From contig NZ_LDJL01000001.1 of NCBI RefSeq assembly GCF_001431405.1, forward strand, positions 124,001-188,000: a stretch of DNA of 64,000 nt. The letters run 5' to 3'. This stretch comes from Pseudoxanthomonas dokdonensis. Its GTDB lineage: Bacteria; Pseudomonadota; Gammaproteobacteria; Xanthomonadales; Xanthomonadaceae. The notes beneath the pieces are model-generated. The model was given only the letters and a program-made list of their open reading frames with translations, did not search any database and was not told the origin of the DNA. Each line of letters begins with the position of its first letter. Within the stretch, counting starts at the first letter, position 1. A program made the translations under genes and the position numbers. Shown in pieces: positions 8,213-19,067 of this stretch.

Positions 8213-8980
8213 ATGGAACCGCATCTGTTGCCCTCATGGTACGTGATCTCGCTGCGCCCCCGTGGCAGCCACCAGCCGTTGCGACGAGGTGCCGCACGGC
8301 TGGGCGCTGGTTTCGTGGCGCTGTCACCATGGTCGCTGCAGGCGCTGGATGATCCACCGGCGCGGCGCGCACTGGAGCAGGCGCTGGCCAGTGACGTCAT
8401 CGTATTCACCAGCCCACCCGCGGTGCGGGCGGCGGCGGCGTTGCAACCTTTGCGGGCCGACGGCCAGCAATGGCTGGCGGTCGGCAGTGCGACCGCGGCT
8501 GCGTTACGGCGAGCCGGTATCAACGCGGTGCTGGCACCGCAACGGATGGACAGCGAAGGTCTGTTGGCGCTGCCGGTGCTGCACGATCTGCACGGCCGGA
8601 GTGTGGGTCTGGTCACGGCCCCGGACGGACGGTCGCTGCTGGCGGCCGGGTTGATCCAGCGCGGTGCGCAGCTGCGCCGGGCCGACGTCTATCGCCGCTG
8701 CGAACTGCCGCTGTCAGCACCCGCGCTGCGTCAACTCGATGATGCGCGCGGGGCCGGCATGCTGATGGTCAGCAGCGCCAAGGCACTGCAGCAGGTGCTG
8801 TCGCAACTGGATCACGACAGGCGCGAGCGGCTGTTGCAGGCAACCGCGGTCGTTGCCAGCGAGCGCCTGCGACAACTGGCCGTCGAGCAGGGTTTCGCCG
8901 CGGTGGCGACGGCCGCCGGGCCACGACCGGCGCAATTGTTAAGTACCGCCGTACACGTTATGGGCGCACGCATCCGCTAG
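8213..8980 (+). CDS. hemD: Uroporphyrinogen-III synthase
   Basis: Cyclises hydroxymethylbilane to uroporphyrinogen III, the branch point for heme and siroheme. The protein has 255 aa. The family is poorly conserved, but the typical elements are here: WYVISLRPRG at the start, VIVFTSPPAVRAA near 63, WLAVGSATAAALRRAG near 87, MDSEGLLALP, the VGLVTAPDGRSLLA strand and the second-domain MLMVSSAKALQQVL. The first gene of a hemD-hemX-hemY run on the plus strand; hemC is not in the window. The ribosome-binding site is weak, and an internal start is possible but would remove the first strand. Confidence 0.93.
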   Translation: MEPHLLPSWYVISLRPRGSHQPLRRGAARLGAGFVALSPWSLQALDDPPARRALEQALASDVIVFTSPPAVRAAAALQPLRADGQQWLAVGSATAAALRRAGINAVLAPQRMDSEGLLALPVLHDLHGRSVGLVTAPDGRSLLAAGLIQRGAQLRRADVYRRCELPLSAPALRQLDDARGAGMLMVSSAKALQQVLSQLDHDRRERLLQATAVVASERLRQLAVEQGFAAVATAAGPRPAQLLSTAVHVMGARIR

Positions 8981-9026
8981 CATGGTGGCCTGCAGCGGAC
9001 GCTGCAGACAGTAACGGGAAGAACGC

Positions 9027-10073
9027 ATGGAAATCGAAGACACCACGCCTACGCCGCGCAAGCGGCTGGGCATCAAGGCGCTGACGTGGCTGATCGTCCT
9101 GCTGGTGCTGGCCTTTGCTGGCTGGCGCGGCTGGGAATGGTGGCAGGCGCGCCAGGCCGCTGAGATCGCCAAGATCGATGGCACCGAGCAGCGGATGCTG
9201 GCGCTGCAATCGCGACTGGATTCATTGCGCAGTGAACAGCGCGCGCAGAACCAGCGCCTGCAGGATGCCGCTGCCACCAACCGGGTGCTGCGCGACGAGG
9301 TGCTGGGCCTGAGCCAGCGTGGCGCGCTGCTGGAAGAAAGCGTCGCCAAACTGTCGGCCAGCACCGCCCATGGCCAGCGCGCGATGCGACTGGACGAACT
9401 GGAACTGCTGCTGACCCTGGCCAACCAGCGCATCGTCGTTGCCCAGGATCTGCTGGGCGCGCGCCATACCTACGCCCTCGCGGCCGAGGTACTGGAAAGC
9501 CTGCAGGATCCGCAACTGCTCAATCTGCGGCAATCGCTGGCACAGGAGCGCAGTGCACTCGATGCGCTGGGCAAAGGCCCGCAGGCGGAACTGATGCTGC
9601 AGCTGGATCTGCTGTCGCAGCGCCTGCAGGCATTGCCGCGCAATCTGGCCAGCGACAGCACGACCCCGCGCCCGGCCTGGCAACGCCTGCTGGCGCCGCT
9701 GGTCGACGTGCGGCCGGTACGCAAGGATGCGATCGTCGCCCCGACTGCGCGCAATTCCGGCGAGGCGGCACTGCAGATCGAATTGAGCCTGGCCCGGGCG
9801 GCGCTGCAGCGTGGCGATGAGGCCGGTTTCGATGCCGCGCTGGGTCGGGTCCAGGCCTGGTTGCCACGGCTGTGGCCGGCATCGGCCGATCTGGCACAGT
9901 GCCAGCAACAACTGCAGCAGATGCGCAAGGCGCCACTCAGTGCGCAATCGCCGGTTCTGGGCAGCACCCTGCTACAACTTCAGGATCTGCGCCGGGGTTC
10001 GCCACGGACTGACTTGACCGCCCCCATCACGCCCGCCGTACCGCCCGCGCCCACGACGGAGAACCAGCCATGA
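9027..10073 (+). CDS. hemX: HemX-like membrane protein of the heme operon
   Basis: A 348-aa protein with a short cytoplasmic N-terminus, one transmembrane helix (about residues 17-35, WLIVLLVLAFAGWRGWEWW), then a coiled coil (about 50-110) and an alpha-helical extracytoplasmic domain. This is the HemX family, once mis-annotated as uroporphyrin-III C-methyltransferase. No methyltransferase motifs are present. GGGAAG precedes the ATG by 5 bases. It sits 46 bases after hemD and overlaps hemY by 4 bases (ATGA), so the three genes form an operon. Its role in tetrapyrrole synthesis is inferred only from context. Confidence 0.9.
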   Translation: MEIEDTTPTPRKRLGIKALTWLIVLLVLAFAGWRGWEWWQARQAAEIAKIDGTEQRMLALQSRLDSLRSEQRAQNQRLQDAAATNRVLRDEVLGLSQRGALLEESVAKLSASTAHGQRAMRLDELELLLTLANQRIVVAQDLLGARHTYALAAEVLESLQDPQLLNLRQSLAQERSALDALGKGPQAELMLQLDLLSQRLQALPRNLASDSTTPRPAWQRLLAPLVDVRPVRKDAIVAPTARNSGEAALQIELSLARAALQRGDEAGFDAALGRVQAWLPRLWPASADLAQCQQQLQQMRKAPLSAQSPVLGSTLLQLQDLRRGSPRTDLTAPITPAVPPAPTTENQP

Positions 10074-11332
10074 AACTGTTCCGTAGCGTCATCATCCTGC
10101 TGCTGTTGCTGCTGGTCGGCGTGGTCGTCTCGCAATGGCTGATGCAGGACGGCACGCGTGATCTGGGCGAAGTCTTCATCACCATGGGTGGTTATGAAAT
10201 CACCACCAACGTGCCACGTGCCATCATTGCCCTGGCCTTGGCGGTGGGCGTGCTGTGGCTGGTCTGGTCGCTGTTGTCGATGCCGTTCCGGGTATGGGCG
10301 CGTTATCGCCGCAAGCAATACCGGGCACGATTGCTCGAAGGCCTGGAGGCGGTCCACCGCGGACACTGGCAGCGGGCGGAAAAGCTGTTGGATCGCGCAG
10401 CCGCCGACAAGGAAGTGGGAACCATCGCCCGCGTCGCCGCGGTTCGCGCCGCCGACGCACGGCTGGACGCGGCCGCCGCCGAACGCCACCTGTCGGCCCT
10501 GGCGCAAACCAATGCCACCGCTTATGCGCTCACGGTCGCAGACCGTGCACTGGCCCAGCAACGCCCGGCCGATGCGCTGGCCGCACTGGATGCACCGGCT
10601 GCCCAGCCTTTGCCGCCGCGCGGTCTGGCGCTGCGTGCCAAGGCGCTGGCCGCCAGCGCGCGCGGCAGTGATGCCTACGGCCTGCTGGGCCCATTGAAGC
10701 AACAGAATGCGCTGCCGAAGCCGACCCTGGACAAGCTGGAAGCGCAGTGGGCCGCCCAGGCATTGCGGGAAGCCGCTGATGCCAATGCGCTGGCCGAACG
10801 CTGGGAGCAGATGCCGAAGCTGCTGCGCACCCACCCGCAGGTCGTGTCGGCCTATGCCGAACGCGCCGCCAGCATGCGCTGGGACGATGCCGCCACCCAT
10901 AGCCTGGAGCATGCGCTGGACAGCCAATGGGATGAGTCGCTGGCCGGGTTGTACGGGCGCCTGCCGCTGGAAAAGATGGATTCGCGCCGGGCCAGTGCCC
11001 AGCGCTGGTTGCAGGCACACCCGGCCAGCCCGGCATTGCTGGTGACTCTGGCCCGGCTGGCACGTGGCCAGGGCCAGCTGGCACAGGCACAGGAGTTCCT
11101 GCATCGCGCCCTGGCACAGGGTGCCGATGCCGAGGCCTGGGAGGAGATGGGCCATGGCTTCGCTGCCGCTGGCGAAGCGGATCTGGCCCAGCTCAGCTAT
11201 GCCAACGCGTTGCGGGTGGCGCGTGGCGAAGCTGCCCGCGAACTGCCCGGCCGCGATCTGCGGCAGAAGATTTTCGATCAGGCCGTCACCGAGGAACGTG
11301 ATGAACATGGCATGCCGCGCCTGCGCAGCTGA
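10070..11332 (+). CDS. hemY: HemY-like heme biosynthesis-associated membrane protein
   Basis: A 420-aa protein with two membrane helices (about residues 3-22 and 45-65) and a long helical-repeat (TPR-like) cytoplasmic part. It is the gammaproteobacterial HemY family and is unrelated to the Bacillus protoporphyrinogen oxidase of the same name. The RYRRKQYRARLLEGLEAVHRG segment after the second helix is typical of the family. The start codon overlaps the hemX stop, showing translational coupling. A terminator follows 20 bases after the stop. E. coli HemY has been tied to heme pathway coordination; in this organism the role is inferred. Confidence 0.93.
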   Translation: MKLFRSVIILLLLLLVGVVVSQWLMQDGTRDLGEVFITMGGYEITTNVPRAIIALALAVGVLWLVWSLLSMPFRVWARYRRKQYRARLLEGLEAVHRGHWQRAEKLLDRAAADKEVGTIARVAAVRAADARLDAAAAERHLSALAQTNATAYALTVADRALAQQRPADALAALDAPAAQPLPPRGLALRAKALAASARGSDAYGLLGPLKQQNALPKPTLDKLEAQWAAQALREAADANALAERWEQMPKLLRTHPQVVSAYAERAASMRWDDAATHSLEHALDSQWDESLAGLYGRLPLEKMDSRRASAQRWLQAHPASPALLVTLARLARGQGQLAQAQEFLHRALAQGADAEAWEEMGHGFAAAGEADLAQLSYANALRVARGEAARELPGRDLRQKIFDQAVTEERDEHGMPRLRS

Positions 11333-11353
11333 CGCCGCAGGTTGCTTTCACTA

Positions 11354-11386
11354 AAAAAAGGCCCGGAGCAATCCGGGCCTTTTTAT
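11354..11386. terminator. Bidirectional terminator between hemY and the thiolase gene
   Basis: AAAAAAAGGCCCGGA-gcaa-TCCGGGCCTTTTTA: a strong stem with an A run on one side and a T run on the other, placed between convergent genes. Confidence 0.92.
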
Positions 11387-11420
11387 TTGAAGCGGGGCAA
11401 ACCAGCGCGCGCCGTCGCGA

Positions 11421-12701
11421 TCAGCGTTCGATGATCGCCACCACGCCCATGCCGCCGGCGGTGCAGATCGATACCAGCGCACGGCCGCCGCCGCGCTGCT
11501 TCAGCTCCTTGGCCACGGTGGCGACGATACGCGCGCCGGTCGCGGCAAACGGATGACCGGTTGCCAGCGAGGAACCATTGGGATTGATTCTGGCCGGATC
11601 GATGCGGCCCATCGGTGCGTCCAGACCCAGGCGGTTCTTGCAGTACTCCTCGCTCTCCCAGGCCCGTAACGTGCACAGCACCTGGGCGGCGAAGGCTTCG
11701 TGGATTTCGTAGATGTCGAAATCCTGCAGGCTCAGGCCATGGCGCTTGAGCATTTCCGGCACCGCCACGGTTGGCGCCATCAGCAGGCCCTCGCCATGCA
11801 CGAAATCCACGGCCGCCACCTGCGAATCGCGCAGGTAGGCCAGTGGCTCGTGGCCGTGGGCCTGGGCCCATTCGTCGCTGGCCAGCAACACCGCCGCGGC
11901 GCCATCGGTCAGCGGGGTGGAATTGGCCGCGGTCAGGGTGCCGCGACCGGAGACGCGGTCAAATGCCGGCTTCAGCGTCGCCAGCTTTTCCAGCGAGGTG
12001 TCCGGGCGCAGGATGTTGTCGCGGCTCTGGCCACGGAACGGCGCGATCAAATCATCGAAAAAGCCGCGCTCGTACGCCGCAGCCAGCTTCTTGTGCGATG
12101 ACACCGCCCACTCGTCCTGCGAGTCGCGGCTGATGTTCCATTCCTTGGCCATGTCCTCGCAGTGATCGCCCATGCTCTTGCCGGTGCGTGGTTCGGCCAC
12201 GCCGGGGAACTCGGGCTTGAGCTCACTGAACTTGAAGCCCTGCACCATCGCCTTGATCTTGTCGCCGGTGCTCTTGGCCCGGTTGGCCGCCAGCAGCCGC
12301 GAGCGCAGCTTCTTGCCATACACGATCGGCACGTCGGAGGTGGTGTCGGAACCGCCGCCGATGCCGGATTCAATCTGTCCCAGCGCGATCTTGTTGCCGA
12401 CGGTGATGATCGAATCCAGGCTGGTCCCACAGGCACGCTGCAGGGTGATGCCCGGGGTCAGCGGCGACAGCCCCGACGACAACGCCGCCTCGCGACCCAG
12501 GTTCCAGTCGCTGGGATGCTTGATCACCGCGCCCATCGCCACCTCGCCCAAGGCCTGGCCATGCAGGCCGAAACGTTCGACCAGTGCGCCCAGCGTGCGC
12601 ACCGACATGCCCAGGTTGCCGACGTCGGCATAGGCCGTGTTCTGGCGGCAAAAAGGAATGCGGACGCCGCCGAGGATGGCGACGGGGCGAGCTGTGGACA
12701 T
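11421..12701 (-). CDS. fadI: FadI-like acetyl-CoA acyltransferase (thiolase)
   Basis: A 426-aa degradative thiolase that cleaves 3-ketoacyl-CoA in beta-oxidation (or runs the reverse acetyl-CoA condensation). The nucleophile is Cys91 in LQRACGTSLD. The HEAFAAQ motif has His334, GHPFAATGAR has His383 and CTAGGMG has Cys413. The ACxTS context and the GGGSDTTSDVPI block resemble FadI more than FadA. The start at 12701 has GAGGA 5-6 bases upstream; an upstream ATG at 12713 is less likely. No FadJ partner lies adjacent, so pairing with a hydratase/dehydrogenase elsewhere is assumed. Confidence 0.9.
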   Translation of the reverse strand: MSTARPVAILGGVRIPFCRQNTAYADVGNLGMSVRTLGALVERFGLHGQALGEVAMGAVIKHPSDWNLGREAALSSGLSPLTPGITLQRACGTSLDSIITVGNKIALGQIESGIGGGSDTTSDVPIVYGKKLRSRLLAANRAKSTGDKIKAMVQGFKFSELKPEFPGVAEPRTGKSMGDHCEDMAKEWNISRDSQDEWAVSSHKKLAAAYERGFFDDLIAPFRGQSRDNILRPDTSLEKLATLKPAFDRVSGRGTLTAANSTPLTDGAAAVLLASDEWAQAHGHEPLAYLRDSQVAAVDFVHGEGLLMAPTVAVPEMLKRHGLSLQDFDIYEIHEAFAAQVLCTLRAWESEEYCKNRLGLDAPMGRIDPARINPNGSSLATGHPFAATGARIVATVAKELKQRGGGRALVSICTAGGMGVVAIIER

Positions 12702-12815
12702 GGGATTCCTCATCGGAAATGTGGGCGGTGGGTGGAAGATGCAGTATCGGTTGTCACGACCTGCGCAGGCATAATGCCAGTGTAATGCCCCCCTCCGCCG
12801 CCGCCAAATATTCAT

Positions 12816-13703
12816 ATGACCGTTGAACACGCCGATTCGCGCTGCATGCTCGTCGTCGCACTGGAGCTGTCATCCGGCAGCCAGCCCGCGCAGGCAGCGC
12901 TGACCGCCGACGATGCCGGCCGTCTGGTCGAACTGGTAGGTCGCGATCTCGCCACCTTCGCCAGTGATCTGCCCGGGCTCGATCTGGTGCTGGCGGCGGC
13001 GCATTTCGATCCGGCGGAAATCCTGCGCCCGGGCTGGCCGGTCCACCAGCGGCTGGACGAGCTGCTGCGCCGTGCACCACAGCGCAACCAGGGTCCGCGG
13101 CTGATCGCATTTGGCGCCGATGCCGGCGGCGAAATTCCGCTGCCGTTGCAGGCGCAGCCCGACCTGCAGGGTGGCGCGCTGCGGGTATTGCCGGTGCTGA
13201 TCAGTGGTGATGCAGGGAACGTCGAGCGCGTGGCCAACGCGCTGGAAGAAGCATTGCTGGAACGCGGCATGGCCGCTGCCGACACCGCGCTGCTGATCCA
13301 GCAGGCATTCGGCGCGCGGGTCGAGCATGTGCGCTTCCTGACCCATCTGGATCTGGCCGCGATGATGTCGTTGCAGTACCAGCACCAGAACCTGGGCAAC
13401 CTGTGGCCGCTGATTGAAACCGCGTTGCTGGCAGCGGACGGCGAGGAATGGCTGGATCTGGATCCGGAACCGTTGCTGCTCTATCGCGATGGACAGGCGC
13501 GGATGGCGTTGTTGGGCGCGCAAGCCTGGCGCAAGCGCCATGGTGCCTCGTTCGGCAACGACGCCGAAACCCTGGCGCGTGGGTTCGAGTATTTCCAGGC
13601 CCGCCAGCGGCAGCTGGCGGCAGTGCTGGAGGCGCATGGGATTCCAGTGACATTCGTCTATTGCGACGACCAGTGCAACCCGCGCGAGATGCTGGCGAGC
13701 TGA
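12816..13703 (+). CDS. Conserved hypothetical protein
   Basis: A 295-aa soluble protein that I do not recognise. No signal peptide or membrane helix is visible. It is acidic and Leu/Ala-rich. A middle segment LLIQQAFGARVEHVRFLTHLDLAAMMSLQY, a later LDLDPEPLLLYRDGQARMALLGAQAW and the C-terminal HGIPVTFVYCDDQCNPREML (two Cys four residues apart) look conserved enough to mark a real fold. Codon use fits its neighbours. It is divergent from the thiolase gene, 114 bases away, and is followed by a REP array. Probably restricted to Xanthomonadaceae, but this was not checked. Confidence 0.75.
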   Translation: MTVEHADSRCMLVVALELSSGSQPAQAALTADDAGRLVELVGRDLATFASDLPGLDLVLAAAHFDPAEILRPGWPVHQRLDELLRRAPQRNQGPRLIAFGADAGGEIPLPLQAQPDLQGGALRVLPVLISGDAGNVERVANALEEALLERGMAAADTALLIQQAFGARVEHVRFLTHLDLAAMMSLQYQHQNLGNLWPLIETALLAADGEEWLDLDPEPLLLYRDGQARMALLGAQAWRKRHGASFGNDAETLARGFEYFQARQRQLAAVLEAHGIPVTFVYCDDQCNPREMLAS

Positions 13704-13790
13704 CGGCACGCATCCCGTTAGCGATGCCTATGCCGTGGTCAATCCGCGGTGTGACCGTCATCGACGGACAGCGCGCCATAGAATCTGAAC

Positions 13791-13994
13791 GTAGAGCGCA
13801 GCTTGCTGCGCTGAAGCATCCAGCATGTGACAGGAGATGGACACGGACGCTGGATCAGGAGCAGCGGAGCAAGCTCCGCTCTACGTGCTTTGGTAGATGA
13901 CCCATTGCACCTGGAACAGCGGAGCAAGCTCCGCTCTACGTGCATTGGTAGATGACCCATTGCGCCTGGGAAAGCGGAGCAGGCTCCGCCCTAC
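13791..13994. repeat. Array of four GTAG-type REP elements with a 55-bp tandem period
   Basis: REP 1 (13791-13812, plus): GTAGAGCGCAGCTTGCTGCGCT. REPs 2, 3 and 4 (13864-13885, 13919-13940, 13974-13994, minus) read GTAG then a GCGGAGC/GCTCCGC stem. REPs 2-4 start exactly 55 bases apart and share the spacer with TTGGTAGATGACCCATTGC, so they arose by tandem duplication. REPs 1 and 2 form an inverted pair. The GTAG border and stem match the SMAG REPs of Stenotrophomonas, which are mobilised by RAYT transposases; no RAYT gene is in the window. The last REP overlaps the sodC stop codon. Confidence 0.88.
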
Positions 13995-14551
13995 CGGGTC
14001 ACGGTAATCACGCCGCAGGCCAGACGTGCACCCGCATTGCCGGACGGCTGGCTGGTGTAGTCGTCCGGCGCCGCGTGGACGATGAACGCCTTGCCGGCGA
14101 TGTCGTTGGCCGCGCCGCCGCCCAGGGTGACCCCGCTCAGGTGCGCGTTGACCTGGGCCACGCCGTCGCTGTTGGCGGTGATGTTGTCGATGTCACCGGC
14201 ATGGTGCTTGCCGGCCTCGGCCTTGCCGTGCGGATTGGCGAACGGATTGAAGTGGCCACCGGCACTGGTGGCGTCGGCGGCGCTGCAGTCGCCTTTTTCG
14301 TGTACGTGAAAACCATGCGAGCTGTTTGGCGCCAGGCCACCGATGGTGCCGGTCACATGCACGCCGTCGGTCATCGGCACCAGCGTCAGCTTGCCGCTGA
14401 CCAGGCTGCCGGAGGCCGAGGCGAGATTGGCCACCGCCTGCTGGGCGCTGCTGGTGGTGGGCACGGCAGGCGTTGCCGGTGCTGGCGGTGGACTGCTGCC
14501 GCAGGCGGACAGGAACAACGTGGTGGCAGTGGCCATCAAGGCGATGCGCAT
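13991..14551 (-). CDS. sodC: Cu/Zn superoxide dismutase, lipoprotein form
   Basis: Disproportionates superoxide in the periplasm. The protein has 186 aa. The signal peptide ends in a lipobox with Cys17 (LFLSACGSS), and a Pro/Ala/Thr linker follows to about residue 40. Metal ligands lie in GFHVHEKGDCS and GGHFNPFANPHGK; AGDIDNI and the C-terminal ARLACGVITV (disulfide Cys) complete the family signature. The Shine-Dalgarno AAGGAG stands 6 bases before ATG 14551, which rules out longer starts. The stop codon TAG is part of the GTAG border of a REP element, so the REP inserted at or replaced the end of the gene. The C-terminus still has the normal length. Confidence 0.95.
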   Translation of the reverse strand: MRIALMATATTLFLSACGSSPPPAPATPAVPTTSSAQQAVANLASASGSLVSGKLTLVPMTDGVHVTGTIGGLAPNSSHGFHVHEKGDCSAADATSAGGHFNPFANPHGKAEAGKHHAGDIDNITANSDGVAQVNAHLSGVTLGGGAANDIAGKAFIVHAAPDDYTSQPSGNAGARLACGVITVTR

Positions 14552-14642
14552 GGTTCTCTCCTTGTCATGTCGGGCGTCCACCCTACCCAAACAAGGCTTC
14601 ACAATGAATGAAGATTGGCCAATCCAGCGAACGCTCGCCGGC

Positions 14643-16077
<1,435 letters not shown>

Positions 16078-16088
<11 letters not shown>

Positions 16089-17130
16089 GGCTGGCCTCCT
16101 CGCCGTTGCCATGCGCTGGCGGCAGCATCAGGGTGAATACGGTATGCCCGGGACGCGAGCGGTAGTTGAGCGAGCCGGCATGTTCGCGCACCACCTGTTG
16201 CGCCAGCGCCAGGCCCAGCCCGCTGCCTTCGGCGCGACCGCTGACCAGCGGCAGGAACAGGTGCTCGGCCAGTTCCTCGGGCACGCCGCGTCCGTCATCG
16301 ATGATTTCCACCCGCAGCGCCATCGCATGCAGGCGGTCGTGGATGCGCGCACCGTGTTCGACCCGGGTGCGCAGGGTGACGGTGCTGGCACCGGCCTGGA
16401 TCGCGTTGCGGACCAGGTTCCAGACTGCCTGGGTCAGGCGATCACTGTCGCCTGACAGCTCCGGCAGGCTGGGGTCGTAATCGCGTTGCATGCGCAGCGA
16501 CCAGCCGCCTTCGGTTTCGGCCAGGCGCAGCACCCGTTCCAGCACGGCATGGATGTTGAGCGCGGCGTGCGGGCGTTGCGGCGAAGGTGACAGCAGTTGT
16601 TCAAGCAGGCCGTTGAGGCGGCCGATTTCCGATTCCATCAGTTCGATCAGTTCGCGCTCGTCCTGATTGTCGTTGCGATGATTGGCGCGCCGCGCCAGCA
16701 ATTGCGCGGCACCCTTCAGCCCGGCCAGCGGGTTGCGCAACTCATGGGCCAGGCCCTTGAGTGCGGCACTCAGCGCGCTGGGCAGCGCCTGGGTCGGGTC
16801 GAGCAGCGGGAATTCGTCCTGCGGATGCGCTTCCAGCAGCCAGCCGCCGGCTTCGGTGCGCGACAGCCAGCCTTCGGCAAACCGTGGCGGTTCGCCGGGC
16901 ATGCCCAAGGCGATGCGATCCAGGCGCAGGGTCTCCTGCTGGTGATTGTCCAGAAATCGCGCCATGGCGTTGCCCTCTATTTCCAGTGCGGCCAGGGGTT
17001 GCCCCAGCAAACGACGGGCACTGACACCCAGCCAGCGCGCGAACGCGAGGTTGGCGCCAAGGATGTCTCCGTCGGGCCCGGCCCATGCCACCGGTGTACT
17101 CAGGGCATCGATGGCCGGGAGGAGGGTCAT
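16078..17130 (-). CDS. ntrB: Nitrogen sensor histidine kinase NtrB
   Basis: A 350-aa soluble kinase/phosphatase that phosphorylates NtrC when nitrogen is short and is controlled by PII. An N-terminal PAS domain spans about residues 5-100. The HisKA H-box has His129 (LAHELRNPLAGLKGAAQLL). The ATPase domain has an N box near VWNLVRNAIQAGA, the G1 box DDGRGVP and the G2 box GSGLGLALAQ. ATG 17130 gives the usual N-terminus; ATG 17154 would place the start at the edge of the NtrC-type dyad. amtB ends about 60 bases upstream, so a glnK-amtB-ntrBC transcript is possible alongside an internal promoter. Confidence 0.93.
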
Positions 17131-17154
17131 GTATGGCAAGGGTTTGGGCGGCAT

Positions 17155-17171
17155 TGCACCAGTTTAGTGCA
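17155..17171. promoter_or_regulatory. NtrC-binding dyad upstream of ntrB
   Basis: TGCAC-CAGTTTA-GTGCA: two perfect inverted half-sites with a 7-bp spacer, which fits the enteric NtrC consensus (TGCAC-N7-GTGCA). It lies between the amtB stop and the ntrB start, the right place for autoregulation of ntrBC. The position just upstream of translation suggests repression, or activation of a nearby weak promoter. The match is from reading, not from a scored matrix. Confidence 0.75.
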
Positions 17172-17190
17172 ACGCCGCCCGCGCCGATAC

Positions 17191-18639
17191 TCAGGCCTCG
17201 TAGGCCGATTCGCCATGCGAGGTGATGTCCAGGCCCTCGCGCTCGGCTTCTTCGGCCACCCGCAGGCCGAACACCATTTTGGCAATCAGGAAGCCGACCA
17301 CCGAGACCACGCCGATCCAGACCACGGTGATGCCCACGCCCAATGCCTGGATCGCCACCTGGCCGCCAATGCTGTAGTCCTCGCCACCGGTGCCACCCAA
17401 CGACGGCGCGGTGAACACACCGGTCAGCAGCGCGCCGATGATGCCGCCCAGTCCGTGGACGCCAAACACATCCAGGCTGTCATCGGCACCGAGCAGGCGC
17501 TTGAGCCCGGTCACGCCCCACACACACAGTGCGCCGGCGACCAGGCCAATGGCGATGGCGCCGAACGGACCGACGCTGCCGGCGGCCGGGGTCACCCCGA
17601 CCAGGCCGGCGACCGCGCCGGAAGCCACGCCCAGTGCCGACGACTTGCCCTTGCTGATTTTTTCCACCACGGCCCAGGCGAGGATGCCGGCGGCGGTCGC
17701 CAGCAAGGTGTTGATGAAGGCCAGCGCGGCGGTGCCGTTGGCTTCCAGCGCCGAGCCGGCATTGAAGCCGAACCAGCCGACCCACAGCAGCGAGGCGCCG
17801 ACGAAGGTGAAGGTCACGTTGTGCGGTTTCAGTGCCTCGCGGCCGAAACCGACGCGCTTGCCGACGAAGTACGAGCCGACCAGACCGGCGATGCCGGCGT
17901 TGATGTGGACGACGGTACCGCCGGCAAAATCCAGCGCGCCCTTGTCCAGCAGGTAACCACCGGCGCCCCAGACCATGTGCGCGATCGGCAGGTAGCCGAA
18001 GGTGAACCAGATCACGGCGAACAGGATCACCGCGGCGTACTTCACCCGTTCGGCGAAGGCACCGACGATCAGCGCACCAGTGATGCCGGCAAACGTCGCC
18101 TGGAAGGCGATGAACACGTATTCGGGCAGCTTGAAGCCGGCCGAAAACGTGTCAGCCAGCGTGTCCGGGGTGACGCCCTTGAGGAACAGCTTGTCGGCGG
18201 TGCCGATCCAGGCGTTGCCTCCGACGAAGGCATAGCTGTAGCCGTAGATCACCCACAGGATGACCAGCAGCGAGAACACGGTGATGACCTGGATCAGCAC
18301 CGACAGCACGTTTTTGGAGCGGACCAGGCCGCCATAGAACAGTGCCAGTCCGGGTACGGTCATCAGCAGCACCAGCAGGGTCGATGTCAGCATCCACGCC
18401 ACGTCGCCCTTGTCGACCACCGGTGCCGGTTCGGCTTCGGCGGGTGCGGCTTCGCTGGCCGCCGCGGCCATCGGTTCGGCCACCGGTGCCGCGGCGGCGG
18501 TAGCCTCAGCGGTCGGCGCGGGCGCGGTTTCCTGCGCCACCGCGGTGATTGAAACGCCTGCGGCCAGCGCGCACAGCGCCAGCAGTGACAGGGCCTGGAC
18601 ACGGGTCTTGAACCCGGCAAAAAGTCGCGTCTTCATCAT
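17191..18639 (-). CDS. amtB: Ammonium transporter
   Basis: A 482-aa inner-membrane channel of the Amt/MEP/Rh family. An N-terminal signal-like helix (residues 10-33) is followed by an Ala/Pro/Glu-rich periplasmic stretch to about 78 that is longer than in E. coli AmtB. The eleven-helix core follows. Landmarks are MTVPGLALFYGGLVRSKN, FQATFAGITGALIVGAFAER, GGTVVHINAGIAGL (pore His) and DVFGVHGLGGIIGALLTG (second pore His). The start at 18639 (ATGATG) has GGGGA 6 bases upstream. It lies 16 bases after glnK, the classic pair in which GlnK plugs the channel. Confidence 0.96.
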   Translation of the reverse strand: MMKTRLFAGFKTRVQALSLLALCALAAGVSITAVAQETAPAPTAEATAAAAPVAEPMAAAASEAAPAEAEPAPVVDKGDVAWMLTSTLLVLLMTVPGLALFYGGLVRSKNVLSVLIQVITVFSLLVILWVIYGYSYAFVGGNAWIGTADKLFLKGVTPDTLADTFSAGFKLPEYVFIAFQATFAGITGALIVGAFAERVKYAAVILFAVIWFTFGYLPIAHMVWGAGGYLLDKGALDFAGGTVVHINAGIAGLVGSYFVGKRVGFGREALKPHNVTFTFVGASLLWVGWFGFNAGSALEANGTAALAFINTLLATAAGILAWAVVEKISKGKSSALGVASGAVAGLVGVTPAAGSVGPFGAIAIGLVAGALCVWGVTGLKRLLGADDSLDVFGVHGLGGIIGALLTGVFTAPSLGGTGGEDYSIGGQVAIQALGVGITVVWIGVVSVVGFLIAKMVFGLRVAEEAEREGLDITSHGESAYEA

Positions 18640-18655
18640 GTGGGGTCCCCAAGCG

Positions 18656-19067
<412 letters not shown>

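Noticed and set aside
13791-13994. CRISPR array
   Set aside because: The repeat units are palindromic GTAG REPs with near-identical spacers at 55-bp period; a CRISPR would have unique spacers, and no cas gene is present.
16597-18552. A 651-codon plus-strand frame across ntrB-amtB
   Set aside because: Opposite strand of two certain genes; His/Gln/Gly-rich low-complexity translation without any domain.
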